DNA of 64,000 nucleotides from Maratus speciosus (Eukaryota > Arthropoda > Arachnida > Araneae > Salticidae), in NCBI GenBank assembly GCA_963932465.1, contig OZ010792.1, forward strand, positions 282,579,836-282,643,835, written 5' to 3'. The notes beneath the pieces are model-generated. The model was given only the letters and a program-made list of their open reading frames with translations, made no database searches and had not been told where the DNA came from. Below are positions 10,923 through 20,601 of this stretch, piece by piece. The position numbers and the translations under genes were made by a program. Positions within the stretch are counted from its first letter, which is position 1; every line of letters starts with the position of its first letter.

Positions 10923-11392
10923 ATTAAGAATGTTATAGATAAGAATTCGATTAAATTTCCAGAAGTATGAACGAAAATAATATAAAATAATATTTGATAG
11001 AGCATATTTCAGTAACATGTTTCACATGGGCAAAAATACAAAAGAATAATTTAGAAGTAAAGTAGAAATATGCAATTTGCTTTTCAGTGAAATGAAAATC
11101 AAATGAGAAAGATTTTATCTAAGTTAAATTTTGTGGACAAAATACTTTTACCACGTTGAGCGCCCAGCCGCCGATGACTGACACTGAGATTTTTGTTTAG
11201 GCCGCGTCTGTCATTGGTGGCTAACACTATTAGATTGTTCAACGGGAATCTTATTTCGTGGCCCAAACGGAAAGACCGACCAAATAGACTTGCCATTGAA
11301 CATGTTAAGACGTCAATTGACTTATGTTAACTACCTCGTTATAAAATAATAATAAATTGCGACAACAAAAATATCTAATAAAGACTTTTTCC
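10923..11392. repeat. family A repeat, interrupted
   Basis: After 10922 the family A module AATTTAGAAGTAAAGTAG..GAAAGATTTTATCTAA (about 11050-11140) appears, then is cut by a TTAA MITE (11148-11308) and resumes as GACGTCAATTGACTTATG and AATAAATTGCGACAAC. It ends at the target duplication of the LINE. Confidence 0.65.
11148..11308. mobile_element. short TTAA MITE, 161 bp
   Basis: The left border reads TTACCACGTTGAGCGCC (TTAA mutated to TTAC) and the right border, opposite strand, TTAACATGTTCAATGGC. The host repeat without the insert is visible at about 5492 (ACTTTAAAGACGC) and 8423, which shows the target was TTAA. The insert is more GC-rich than its surroundings (CGCCCAGCCGCCG). It has no coding potential. 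Confidence 0.7.
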
Positions 11393-13056
11393 ATCGCTTT
11401 CATTGCACCCATGGGCCTAGTCAAGACCCATTGACTCGCGCACATGTTAGACTCCTTGAAACTCAAAACTAGTAAAATTTTATCACAACTCAAAAAAAAT
11501 AACCACTAAATCTTGGGGTATTAAAAGCCGTATGCTAAAAATTTGGTACTCTATTATTGTTGAAAAAATTATCACCTATGGGGTATCTATTTGGGGGGGA
11601 AATCTTACAAAAGCAGCACTTAATAAATGAGTTTCTATACAAAGGATGTTTCTTTTGCAAATTTCTAGGGGATATAGAACTATTTCCAGTGATTCTCTCA
11701 ATATATTTACAGGTATTCCTCCCATTTCCATTACCATTAAATGGGAGTTCACTAAAAGTAACATCATCCATTTGGAGAATGAAGCTATCTCACAGCAATA
11801 TTTTCCACAAATGATAATACAGCGTAAGACTCATGGCTGGCAATTTCATCCGGCAGATGAGACTTCCCACTTCCAGGTAAATCCGACTATAAATTCTTAC
11901 TCTCCCACTCAAAATGTTATGGTCTTCACCGATGGCTCACGCACTGTTACCAGAGTAGGTGCAGCTTTCTGCGCTACGAAAGGGAATGAAGTGACTCGTC
12001 GGTGGTCCTGCAGGCTGTATAACAATAATTCCATTTTCCAAGCCGAACTCTTTGACATCTTTAAAGCTTTAGAGTGGATTTCTCAACAAAACCAAAAAAT
12101 TTTAATTCCAATTTTTAGCGATAGTCTTTCAAGTCTGCAGGCTATCTGTTCCTTTGGCTCAACAAATCCACAGGTTATTGAGATTAAGTCACTTCTCAAA
12201 AATCTTCTCTGAAAAACCTATGTAAGCCTCGTTTTAGCCCATAACGGTATCCTAAGAAATGAAACGGCAAATATGTTGGCAATAGAGGCAACTGCTAGAC
12301 CATCAATTGATTTTTCACTTCCAGTACCGCACACATCAAAAGACATCTTCGCGCTCACTTTATGAAACAATGGCAGGATTACTGGGACTACTCAGATAAG
12401 GGTAGATATACCTATGATCTGGTCCCAGCGGTATCTTTGGATCTTCTTCCTCTCACTTCATCTACTACAGCTTTCCTTACTGGTCATGGTCCTTTTGGGG
12501 CATACCTCTTCAAGTTCAAAAGAGCCCTTTCTCCTCTATGTGAGTGCGGTGATGTTGCTGATGCCTCTCATTATTTCTATAATTGTCCTTTCACAACTGG
12601 CTGGCATATTCGCCGTCTTCCTGTTCTTCCCGATGGTTGACTAGCAAATATTTTATCGCACCCGACTTTGCTCTCAAAGCTTAAAAACATCTTCAACTTC
12701 TTATGTAACCTTTCAATTTTACTCCATCACTGAGACAGGGACTTGGATTTCCCCTTATTCAATACTTAATGTCGGGTCGCAGCAACCTGTATAATATTGT
12801 CTCACTTTGTATAATATTGCATTATTTAATGTCCTTATTGCTGTTTCACAAACTTTGCTACTGTAACATTTATCTATATCTTGTATATATCACTCCGCCC
12901 TCTGTCGCGCGTATTGGCGGGATCAGCCTCGGCTGAAATTTGTAATTTTTTTTAAAACCTCAATAAAGGGGACCGGAAGGGACATCTATGCTCTACAGAC
13001 TCACTTCCTAGTCTGAGCAGTCTCTCTCGGGCAGTAAAAGTAAAAAAGTAAAAAAA
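11393..13056 (+). mobile_element. 5'-truncated non-LTR retrotransposon (LINE)
   Basis: The 13-bp sequence AAAGACTTTTTCC occurs at 11380-11392 and 13057-13069, exactly flanking the insert; family A copies elsewhere carry this sequence once. The element begins inside the reverse-transcriptase thumb region, continues through RNase H and a Cys/His tail, and ends in an untranslated region with AATAAA (12962-12967) and an AAAAGT-rich tail (about 13035-13056). Only about the last 1.66 kb survives, typical of target-primed reverse transcription that stopped early. RNase H-bearing LINEs belong to the I/R1/LOA-type groups; I cannot assign the clade. Confidence 0.9.
11505..12640 (+). pseudogene. LINE ORF2 C-terminal relic: RT thumb, RNase H, Cys/His tail
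   Basis: In one frame from about 11505 the translation reads a thumb-like segment (WGIKSRMLKIWYS, then YGVSIWGGNL). It has an in-frame TGA at 11628, then runs to a TGA at 12210. RNase H hallmarks are visible: VFTDGSRT (first Asp), FQAELFDI (Glu), FSDSLSSLQ (Asp), then after the stop LVLAHNGILRNETANML (His region). A frameshift near 12350 moves the tail into another frame, which holds HGPFGAYLFKFK and a Cys/His pattern (CECGDVADASHYFYNC). Upstream, a slip in an A-run near 11500 is another frameshift. The protein would have acted in cis on its own RNA, but this copy is dead. Confidence 0.9.
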
Positions 13057-13319
13057 AAAGACTTTTTCCAAATTAACAATATTATTCTAGAGAAATACTA
13101 AAACATATAAAAGACCTTTTTTCAACCTTTCTTTACTTATCAAAGCTATTAGTTACTTATTAAAGCCGTGTATTAATGGTACGTTCAAATGGTTCAGTTA
13201 ATCGTACCATCCGCAGAAGTGATTAATTGGAGAGGAGATACATTTTTTGGCTTAGAAATAATAGGTTTATTTTCCATATGAAAAGAATACACGTATTTTC
13301 AGATTTGTATTATTTTTTA
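13057..13319. repeat. family A repeat after the LINE
   Basis: It resumes exactly where the sequence left off at 11392: AAATTAACAATATTATTCTAG, CAACCTTTCTTTACTTATC, then CGTACCATCCGCAGAAG (about 13203). This continuity across the LINE confirms the LINE boundaries. Confidence 0.7.
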
Positions 13320-13413
13320 ATACTTTCAAGCATAGTTGAAAAGTGCTTGTAAATTCGGTTAGTCTGGCAGTGCTCTCATTCTCGTAAATATACTCGGATT
13401 GTCGTGCAATTTA

Positions 13414-14321
13414 CAGGGTCTGTCCAAGAAGTAATGGCACTGAGTTTTTCATGCTGAGCAGAAGGCCAAAGGGACGGAGTTTGCGATCATTGCGTGCGGT
13501 GGGGACTGTCAACTACAGATTCCTGTGGAAGTCAATTGGGCTGGAGCCTTTGCAGCGCACGGATAGCTCGTGAAGTAGACACGCGTTTGAAAGTGGCGTT
13601 AGGTTTCCAGAACGACGCGGAGTGTCGAGCAGCGATAGGCCATAAAGTTTTGAGTAAAATTAAACAAACCGGCTACTGGAAGGCTTCCAATGTTACAAGA
13701 AGCCTACGGGAAGGATTCTTTGTACAAGGCTCAAGTGTTTAGGCAGCACAAAGCCTTCAAAGACGGAAGAGAGGACGACATCGATGACGAACAACGCGCA
13801 AGGCGTCTATAAAGTTCTCGAACTTCAGACACTGAGGCTAAAATTAAAGAACTTTTGGTCTATGATCGTTGGATGAGTGTCCGAATGATTGCGGAAACAT
13901 TAGGACGAAATCGTTTGCACATCAAATTGTCATAGAAGAACTTCAAACGCGGAAAATTTATAATAAGCTGGTTCCAACACATCCTTCGAAGTGAACTTCC
14001 TGGCAAAACACAGTGTCGCAACGCTGCCTCAACCGCCATACAGCTTCAATCAGTCACTGTCGAACTTTTTTCTATATCTTTGGTTAAAATCCAGCTTAAA
14101 AGGTCATCGTTTCCAGAGAACTTGCAGAAAAATGTAACACGCGTTCTGAGCAGCATTGCAGTTGAAGAATTGCAGGCGGGCATAAATGGGTGGCAGAGTT
14201 GTTAGCAACGGTGCATTAATGCAGGAGGAGGCTATTTTGAAGAATATTAAGTGTCTGTAACATCATCTTCAAATAAACGAATTTTATGGGACAAGTCTAA
14301 TTACTTACTGGACCGATCCTG
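13414..14321 (+). mobile_element. mariner element, internally deleted
   Basis: TA at 13412-13413 and 14322-14323 flanks ends that read CAGGGTCTGTCCAAGAAG and, opposite strand, CAGGATCGGTCCAGTAAG. TA duplication and this TIR style are characteristic of Tc1/mariner. At 908 bp it is shorter than the usual 1.3 kb of a complete mariner, and the missing part falls in the middle of the transposase. Confidence 0.85.
13560..14260 (+). pseudogene. mariner transposase relic (both ends kept, catalytic middle lost)
   Basis: An N-terminal stretch reads LQEAYGKDSLYKAQVF, then a HKAFKDGRED segment, a stop, then SRTSDTEAKIKELL and WMSVRMIAETLGRN. This is the paired helix-turn-helix DNA-binding part of mariner transposases. 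Near 14035 it jumps to PPYSFNQSLSNFF and a following LKGHRFQ segment, the family's C-terminal PPYSPDLAP-type region. The DD34D catalytic region is mostly absent. It cannot be functional. Confidence 0.85.
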
Positions 14322-14690
14322 TATGTATTAATGTTAATGAGGTTTACTATGAAATGTACGGTATTAAAAATGAAGCATGTAGCGTTTATAGTTCATTTAC
14401 AAGGACACTCAAAACAATTCTGTCACATTACGGTCTGTGGAGAAAAATTGTTTGCAGTGATTTCTAATGACTTTACACTATTTCAAACATATTGAAATTG
14501 ATATAAATAACTGAGGTGCATTAAAAATGCTTAATATAGAGTTGGTGTGCATAGTACTTACCGTTTATTTTCAGTAAGACAAAAGAATTCGGTTACATTA
14601 CTGTTTATGAGCAATAATTGCTGGAAATGCGTTTTCAATTATCGTACGTAATTTTAAATGTAACTAAAATTTTGCATATTAATTGGTGTG

Positions 14691-14889
14691 AATAAATTCG
14701 ATATATCATGTACAGAGCTGCACAGCATAACTCAAGTACATTTCCCCTTATCGATGGAAATTCCTGAATAGTGAACTATGTAACACTTGTACTATTTTAG
14801 CATACTATGTAGTATATATACAAACAAACAGATTATATACAGGGCTTTACATAAGAAGAATACTTCACCGACTACAAATCGTAATTGCT
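14691..14889. other. short unexplained stretch
   Basis: AT-rich sequence between the family C copy and the nuclease-type pseudogene. I see no repeat module or reading frame of note. Confidence 0.5.
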
Positions 14890-17345
14890 TAAATTGGGTT
14901 TTCAAATGTGTTAGTGTTACATAGTTCTTCAGCTGTAGTTCGATAGGCACATTTAATCATATTTAAGAGTTTGTCTGGCGCTGGGCTTAAGTCTGTTTAT
15001 ATCGACTGAAATTTTCCATCAACCAACTGCCAACCCTATAATATAGGATCAGGAGTTGGCATATTAAGATTTTTTCATATAAAAGACTGCAAATGAACTC
15101 GAAGTAAATGGTATTTCGATGCATTTTGTGTTGGAAGCAAATGAGCTACATCAAATTCTTTTTTAGCTGAAGCTATTTTCCTCATATATTGTTCCTAATG
15201 AAGCACGTTTAGGTCACTTGTTTCAATGTTGCCTCCATACAGTGACACAAGAACTTTACAGCCAATTTCAACCAATTCTCCCACAGTAACATCTTTGGAT
15301 GATCCATAATAAAAAGCCCATTCACATAACATTTTCGATTGAATAATTTTTTTGAAAGCATAAGATTTACTTTTCACAAATAGTGCACTGGTGGTGTCAC
15401 ATCCTGTTAATGCGTGAACAAAATGTAAAGTTTTACAAGCCTTCTCTCCAATACATCTTTGAATGGCTTGAATGTCACGAACATTATTAGATTGTGTTGC
15501 AGTTTGCATGAAAATGTTCTTCGAAGGATGATATAGTAGTAGAATTAAAATATCAGTGTCAACAGCTACTACAGTGACATGTTTTTACTGGGCTATGTTT
15601 TAAGCTTCTCTGACGATTACCCTATCTGCATCACGTTCTGCATGAATGACGGAATGATCACTTTCTTGAAAATAGTTCCCCAGCATATTGGTAAAGCGTT
15701 GTTTGTTTGTAGAGTTAGAAATAAATTTGTTGTTCTGGATGATTACGGATTAATTTTCATCAAAAAATACTACAACAGACGACTGCTTCATGCGTAATCC
15801 ATGCTCCATATCTTTTATATTTGTTTTTCCATACTCATGAAAAAGTATTGTCACTTTTCTTCTCTTAGCCTGTATCAATACAGGTCTGATATACACTTAT
15901 ACTGCTATCAGCAAAGGAACTGTAACGTGCTGTGGAAGATACCTGTTATAAAACTGTGTGTTAAATCCATAGAAAAGTCAGATATTGTTGACGACAGTTC
16001 TTTATTTAAATTATATTTCATTCAATGTATACTTTATAAAAATGCAGCTTTAAGTTGAAAAATATTCAGAGCCAACTTTGTTTAAAATAGCTAAGTGAAT
16101 CATTAAAAATAACTTTGGTTAAAACAGGATTAAACTTCAATACACTTGGAGCTTTTCAAAACAGCTTAAATTTAAATCATGACTAAAACCGTTCTCTAAA
16201 AACATCGTAAAACTCAAACTAAATATCTTACTGTAACTTGAACTCAAACATATTAAAATCATAATGATAACTTTAAAGAAACAAACAGAAAAGAGAGAGC
16301 GCGGCAATTGATTAGCGAAACGCAATTTATACCTTTGAACTGGACGATTCCATTTTACAAAAAGGGTAGGCCTGAGAATAGTCGATTACGGAACGGCTAA
16401 CGCCATCTATGAAACACTTAAATTTAATGTCGGTCCTTTTAAATTAATTTACGTTATAGGAAACAATTAACATTATATTCCAGGTAATGAAGGTATTGCT
16501 TTTAAAATAAAGAAGTTCTATAAGCATTAAAATGTAGAAAGGAAAGCTATTAAATCAATATAAGTTTACGTAACGTATTAAAACCAAATTAGCCATAAGT
16601 GACATGTAAAATGGGTTGACTAGATAACAACTTTTCCATACCTTCTATTGACACACGATTCGTACTGCCTTATGTCATCGCGAAATGCTGCAGAAGCGGA
16701 CCATGGCAACTGGTGAATTAATGCACGACCATCAAGAAGGCAGTTTGCTGGGAATGAGAACGGTGTATTTCATTGACATTCATGCTATCTAATGAGTATG
16801 CCAACGATAATTTATCCGTTTTTCTCATTTTCTGGGTACTGTGGTCAAATAATGAAGTTGGTTGAATGGATAATTGGTAATTCAAAAACTCTCTTGTATC
16901 TTGAGCGCTATTATTTAAGGATATACAAGCAAGCATAATCTGTGTTAAAAGACAAAAATCCACATGATAATAATTCATTTTTTCAATGCTTTCATGGCTA
17001 CTGCTTAGTCTGATTTCAATAAAGTTTCACCTTTAAAATGTTTACCGACAAGTTTATCTTGAATGCAATGATTTCCAATGATGTCAGCATTTTCTGCAGT
17101 TACTTTGTTTTTACTATCTATAATTCCATTAAAAATATTCCATAAATCAGTTGAAGTAGCATAAATGGATTGTGGTCTATACAAAATTGCATTACCTTTT
17201 TCACATCTTCGAAATCTCTCGCCATCCTTGTATCAGTTAAATCAGTATGTTGTTCACCGCCAATACGTGAAACATCGGTCAGCAAACTCATTGCACATGC
17301 TACTTCACTACATCTAGAATAGCTCAAAATCAAAGATTTTTCTTT
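14890..17345 (-). pseudogene. decayed gene for a FEN/PIN-like nuclease protein with a C-terminal Cys-rich remnant
   Basis: Read on the minus strand, segments appear in order: GGEQHTDLTDTRMARD with HNPF (17,330-17,150); a frameshift, then GIIDSKNKVTAENADIIG; EFLNYQLSIQPTSLFD with MRKTDKLSLAYSLDS (16,880-16,770); DGRALIHQLPW and SCVNRRYGK (16,735-16,635); SSVVVVFFDEN (15,790-15,755); NKQRFTNMLGNYF (about 15,690); HAERDADRVIV, VDTDILILLLYH and HALTGCDTTSALF (15,645-15,390); NASKYHLLRVHLQS; and WQLVDGKFQSI, TDLSPAPDKLLNMIKC (15,040-14,950). The ordered acidic motifs (E-x-DAD, DTD, GCD) resemble the FEN/XPG-type nuclease fold. The order matches a multi-copy, uncharacterised arthropod/cnidarian protein family that I recognise by motif and whose members end in a Cys-rich CXC domain. 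Several stops and frameshifts make it non-functional. Confidence 0.75.
15786..16637 (-). other. probable intron (or insertion) splitting the nuclease-type pseudogene
   Basis: The protein reads ...SCVNRRYGK down to about 16,638 and resumes with SSVVVVFFDE at about 15,785. On the minus strand the gap starts AAA|GTTGTTATC and ends ATGAAGCAG|TCG, a GT...AG pair that keeps frame. I see no TIRs or convincing target duplication at its borders (only a loose ACAAC on both sides), so an intron is the simpler reading. The interior (about 850 bp) is AT-rich with no recognisable feature. Confidence 0.5.
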
Positions 17346-18031
17346 TTCTGAAAATTAACTTTTAGTGTAAATATTTAAGTGTATCGTCTAATTAATTACT
17401 CTTTATTTTAGTAGAGTAATTTTTTTAGTATGCCATTAGATTATGCAACGCTATGGAATTAATATCAATGAGGAATATCTGATTCCGATCCTTTTTGAAA
17501 TTTGGGGATGGGAGCATTTTGATTACCTTTTGTAATGAATAAATTATTTAGAAATTATAGAAGTTGATTAATATTTATGTGACAATTTTGCTATAACCAT
17601 TAGTATTGCAATCGGAGTTGTACATAATAGTATCAGCTATAGGTGTAATGTAATGCAGCATAGTTATTTTTAAAGTTTACCTACGGGGTCATATAATTTT
17701 TCTAAAAAATCCCTCCTAGTTGATCTTTATAAACATTTTACTTTTAAAAACCAATATCATACTCTTTTTAAGCATTAAATTTCCTGTAATTTGATACCCC
17801 ACATGTTTTTTTGACATTTTATAAAGCTCTCATATTTTTCATGATAGCCGCCAAAAAAGCGCGTTTTGCGCAAGAGTACGAATGTATATTTTTAGTATGT
17901 TCATTAGAAACGTGTTACCTACCATACACAACAAGAATAATTTTTGTTCCAATTTGTTCCACCTCTAACGCTATTTTTACTGTACTAATAGTAAATACTA
18001 TGTATATTTTAAAAACTTCCAAAATCATTAA
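17346..18031. other. unannotated AT-rich stretch
   Basis: It lies upstream (minus strand) of the nuclease-type pseudogene and could hold its decayed 5' end. An open frame of 84 codons at 17811-18065 runs into the next foldback element and has no recognisable motif. I see nothing else. Confidence 0.5.
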
Positions 18032-19688
18032 TAGGGTGTCCCTAAACTCGCGGTACATACGCTAGGGGGTGATATAACACATCAAGACAAACAATATTAA
18101 ATAGGTAACTAAGGATCCCAAACGTCTTCCGAAGGAGATAGGCGCCTTTAAAGTTTAGGGACCAAAGTTTCAAATGATTATAAAAAACGGAAAAATTGGT
18201 CGGTTCGTTTGCGGTTTTCACTAAAACTATTCTTTATGTCAGTATTTTCTTGAAAATAAATTTTAAAGATACAGTTCAAAAAATGCCGATAGAGGGCGCT
18301 TTAGACTTTGGAGTAACGAACAACTATTTTTTACCGTTATTTTTTGTATTTCATTACATGCTTTCAAAAGCTTAGACTTAAACTTAAATTTTGAGCTCAA
18401 AATTTGAATCGTTGGGAGTGGTTAAGTAGCGCAAACTGAACTGTGTTCAGTAGTTAAAATTTCAAATGATTATAAAAAACGAAAAAATTGGTCGATTAGT
18501 TTGCGGTTTTTACTAAAATTATTTTTTATGTCAGTATTTTCTTGAAAATAAATTTTAAAGATACAGTTCAAAAAATGCCAATAGAGGGCGCTTTAGACTT
18601 TGGAGTAACCAACAACTATTTTTTACCGTTATTTTTTGTATATCATTACATGCTTTCAAAAGCTTAGACTTAAATTTTGAGCTCAAAATCTGAATCGGTG
18701 GGAGTGGTTAAGTAGCGCAAACTGAACTGTGTTCAGGAGGGGGTGAACACAGTTCAGTTTGCACTACTTAACCACTCCCACCGATTCAGATTTTGAGCTC
18801 AAAATTTAAGTCTAAGCTTTTGAAAGCATGTAATGACATTCGATGTATCGACATTTTTTGAACTGTATCTTTAAAATTTATTTTCAAGAAAATACTGACA
18901 TAAAAAATAGTTTTAGTAAAAACCGCAATCTAATCGACCAATTTTTTCGTTTTTTATAATCATTTGAAATTTTAACTACTGAACACAGTTCAGTTTGCGC
19001 TACTTAACCACTCCCAACGATTCAAATTTTGAGCTCAAAATTTAAGTTTAAGTCTAAGCTTTTGAAAGCATGTAATGAAATACAAAAAATAACGGTAAAA
19101 AATAGTTGTTCGTTACTTCAAAGTCTAAAGCGCCCTCTATCGGCATTTTTTGAACTGTATCCTTAAAATTTATTTTCAAGAAAATACTGACATAAAGAAT
19201 AGTTTTAGTGAAAACCGCAAACGAATCGACCAATTTTTCCGTTTTTTACAATCATTTGAAATTTTAACTACTGAACACACTTCAGTTTGCGCTACTTAAC
19301 CACTCCCAACGATTCAAATTTTGAGCTCAAAATTTAAGTTTAAGTCTAAGCTTTTGAAAGCATGTAATGAGATACAAAAAATAACGGTAAAAAATAGTTG
19401 TTCGTTACTCCAAAGTCCAAAGCACTCTCTATCGGTATTTTTTAAACTTTAGCTTTAAAATTTATTTTCAAGAAAAAAATGACATAAAGAATAGTTTTAG
19501 TGAAAACCGCAAACGAATCGACCAATTTTCCGTTTTTTATAATCATTTGAAATTTTGCACCCTAAACTTTAAAAGCGCCTATCTCCTTCTGAAGACGTTT
19601 GGGACCCTTAGTTTCCTATTTAATATTGTTTGTCTTGATGTGTTCTATCACCCCCTAGCGTATGTACAATGAGTTTAGAGACACCCTG
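18032..19688. mobile_element. large foldback element with tandemly repeated arms
   Basis: The outer ends read TAGGGTGTCCCTAAACTC and, opposite strand, CAGGGTGTCTCTAAACTC; both continue into ACATACGCTAGGGGGTGAT. TA follows the right end. The symmetry centre is near 18740 (CTGAACTGTGTTCAG / reverse). The left arm contains two tandem units of about 288 bp (from about 18164 and 18455). The right arm contains three in inverse orientation (about 18740-18966 shortened, 18967-19258, 19259-19548). Units share GATAGAGGGCGCTTTAGACT and GAGCTCAAAAT. The ends look like Tc1/mariner TIRs. It has no transposase. Confidence 0.8.
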
Positions 19689-19701
19689 TATATATATATA
19701 T

Positions 19702-19946
19702 CAGTGGCGTGGCGTGAAAATTTTCGGTGGTCATCGCAATTATTTAAGTTTGTGGTGAAAAATTATTAACTCTAAAATTCAATGGTTGAATGTTCAAAAA
19801 AGAAACTTTAAATCTTACCTTCACTTATACATGAACTCCAAATGTTCTGCTAAAACTGGATCGTAGAGTTTTAAAAGCTTATTAAGAGTTTTAAAATATT
19901 GCTTGGTAATCGCCGCATCCAGCGATGACCGGACGCCACGCCACTG
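19702..19946. mobile_element. hAT-like MITE, 245 bp
   Basis: Perfect 14-bp TIRs, CAGTGGCGTGGCGT, lie at 19702-19715 and (reverse complement) 19933-19946. ATATATAT flanks both sides, which fits an 8-bp duplication although it lies within a TA microsatellite. CAGTGGCGT is a very common hAT terminus. There is no coding sequence. Confidence 0.8.
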
Positions 19947-19982
19947 ATATATATATATATATAGATAGATAGATAGACAGAT
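19947..19982. repeat. (AT)n(GATA)n microsatellite
   Basis: An AT run passes into four GATA repeats and a GACAGATATA end, just right of the hAT MITE. Confidence 0.9.
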
Positions 19983-20539
19983 ATATTAAGTCGGATGGAA
20001 TAAAGTTTCGAAATTTCTAAAATGAAATGTTGTTGTATTAAATGTTGCGTCTTTTGGTAAAAGTAATCATAAAGTAAATTAATATTTTTATACAATTTAG
20101 AAAATTTACTGTGCTTAATTAGGTCGGACGTTACAATTTCTAGTGAAGTCCAAACACACACGACAAGCAGCTATGACATTCGGCTAGGGTTGCCGGAAAC
20201 TCTACTTTTGAAAAAAAAACCGCCAACTTTTCTCCCTCCAAAAATGTGAATACAATGTTCTAATTTTTCAAAATCAAATTCGTAAAGTTCTTGAAGGAAT
20301 TTTAAAACTTTTTCAATATTTTATACTTATTATTGACTAATTTGCATTTAATTAATTTTAATGCTTTTCTTTAAAAAATTCTATGCCAATAGCCCGAAGT
20401 GGTATCGAAAATTGCATTTTCAGAAAGTTACGCTGCTGTAAAATCAAACAATATGATTTAAACAGAAATATTTTATCAATTCTCAAGCTTTATAATATAC
20501 GGATTTAAAATACACCAGGTCTCAATTATAGGTGCGAGC
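19983..20539. other. unannotated AT-rich stretch
   Basis: There is no recognisable gene or repeat border. GGCTAGGGTTGCCGGAAAC at about 20183 is the only GC-rich phrase and has no visible inverted partner. Confidence 0.5.
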
Positions 20540-20601
20540 AGCACCAGAAATTGTTCCCTTGTTAGTTTAACTTATTTAGCTTCTTGTAAAATATTAATAA
20601 A
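20540..20601. repeat. family A fragment left of a Helitron
   Basis: GTTTAACTTATTTAGCTTC followed by AATATTAATAAA matches 5985-6035 (GTTTAACTTAGCTAG..AATAATAATAAA). The matching continuation TTGGG appears at 23585, right of the Helitron, so the two flanks form one interrupted copy. Confidence 0.6.

Larger units (their letters stand above)
13320..14690 (+). repeat. family C repeat, copy 2, split by a mariner
   Basis: 13320-13413 and 14322-14690 together match the copy at 8752-9166: AGTTGAAAAGTGC, GGTTAGTCTGGC, CTCGTAAATATACTCGG, then GTTCATTTACAAGGACACTC and a CATATTGAAATTGATAT phrase. The mariner at 13414-14321 occupies a TA between the two parts. Confidence 0.6.
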
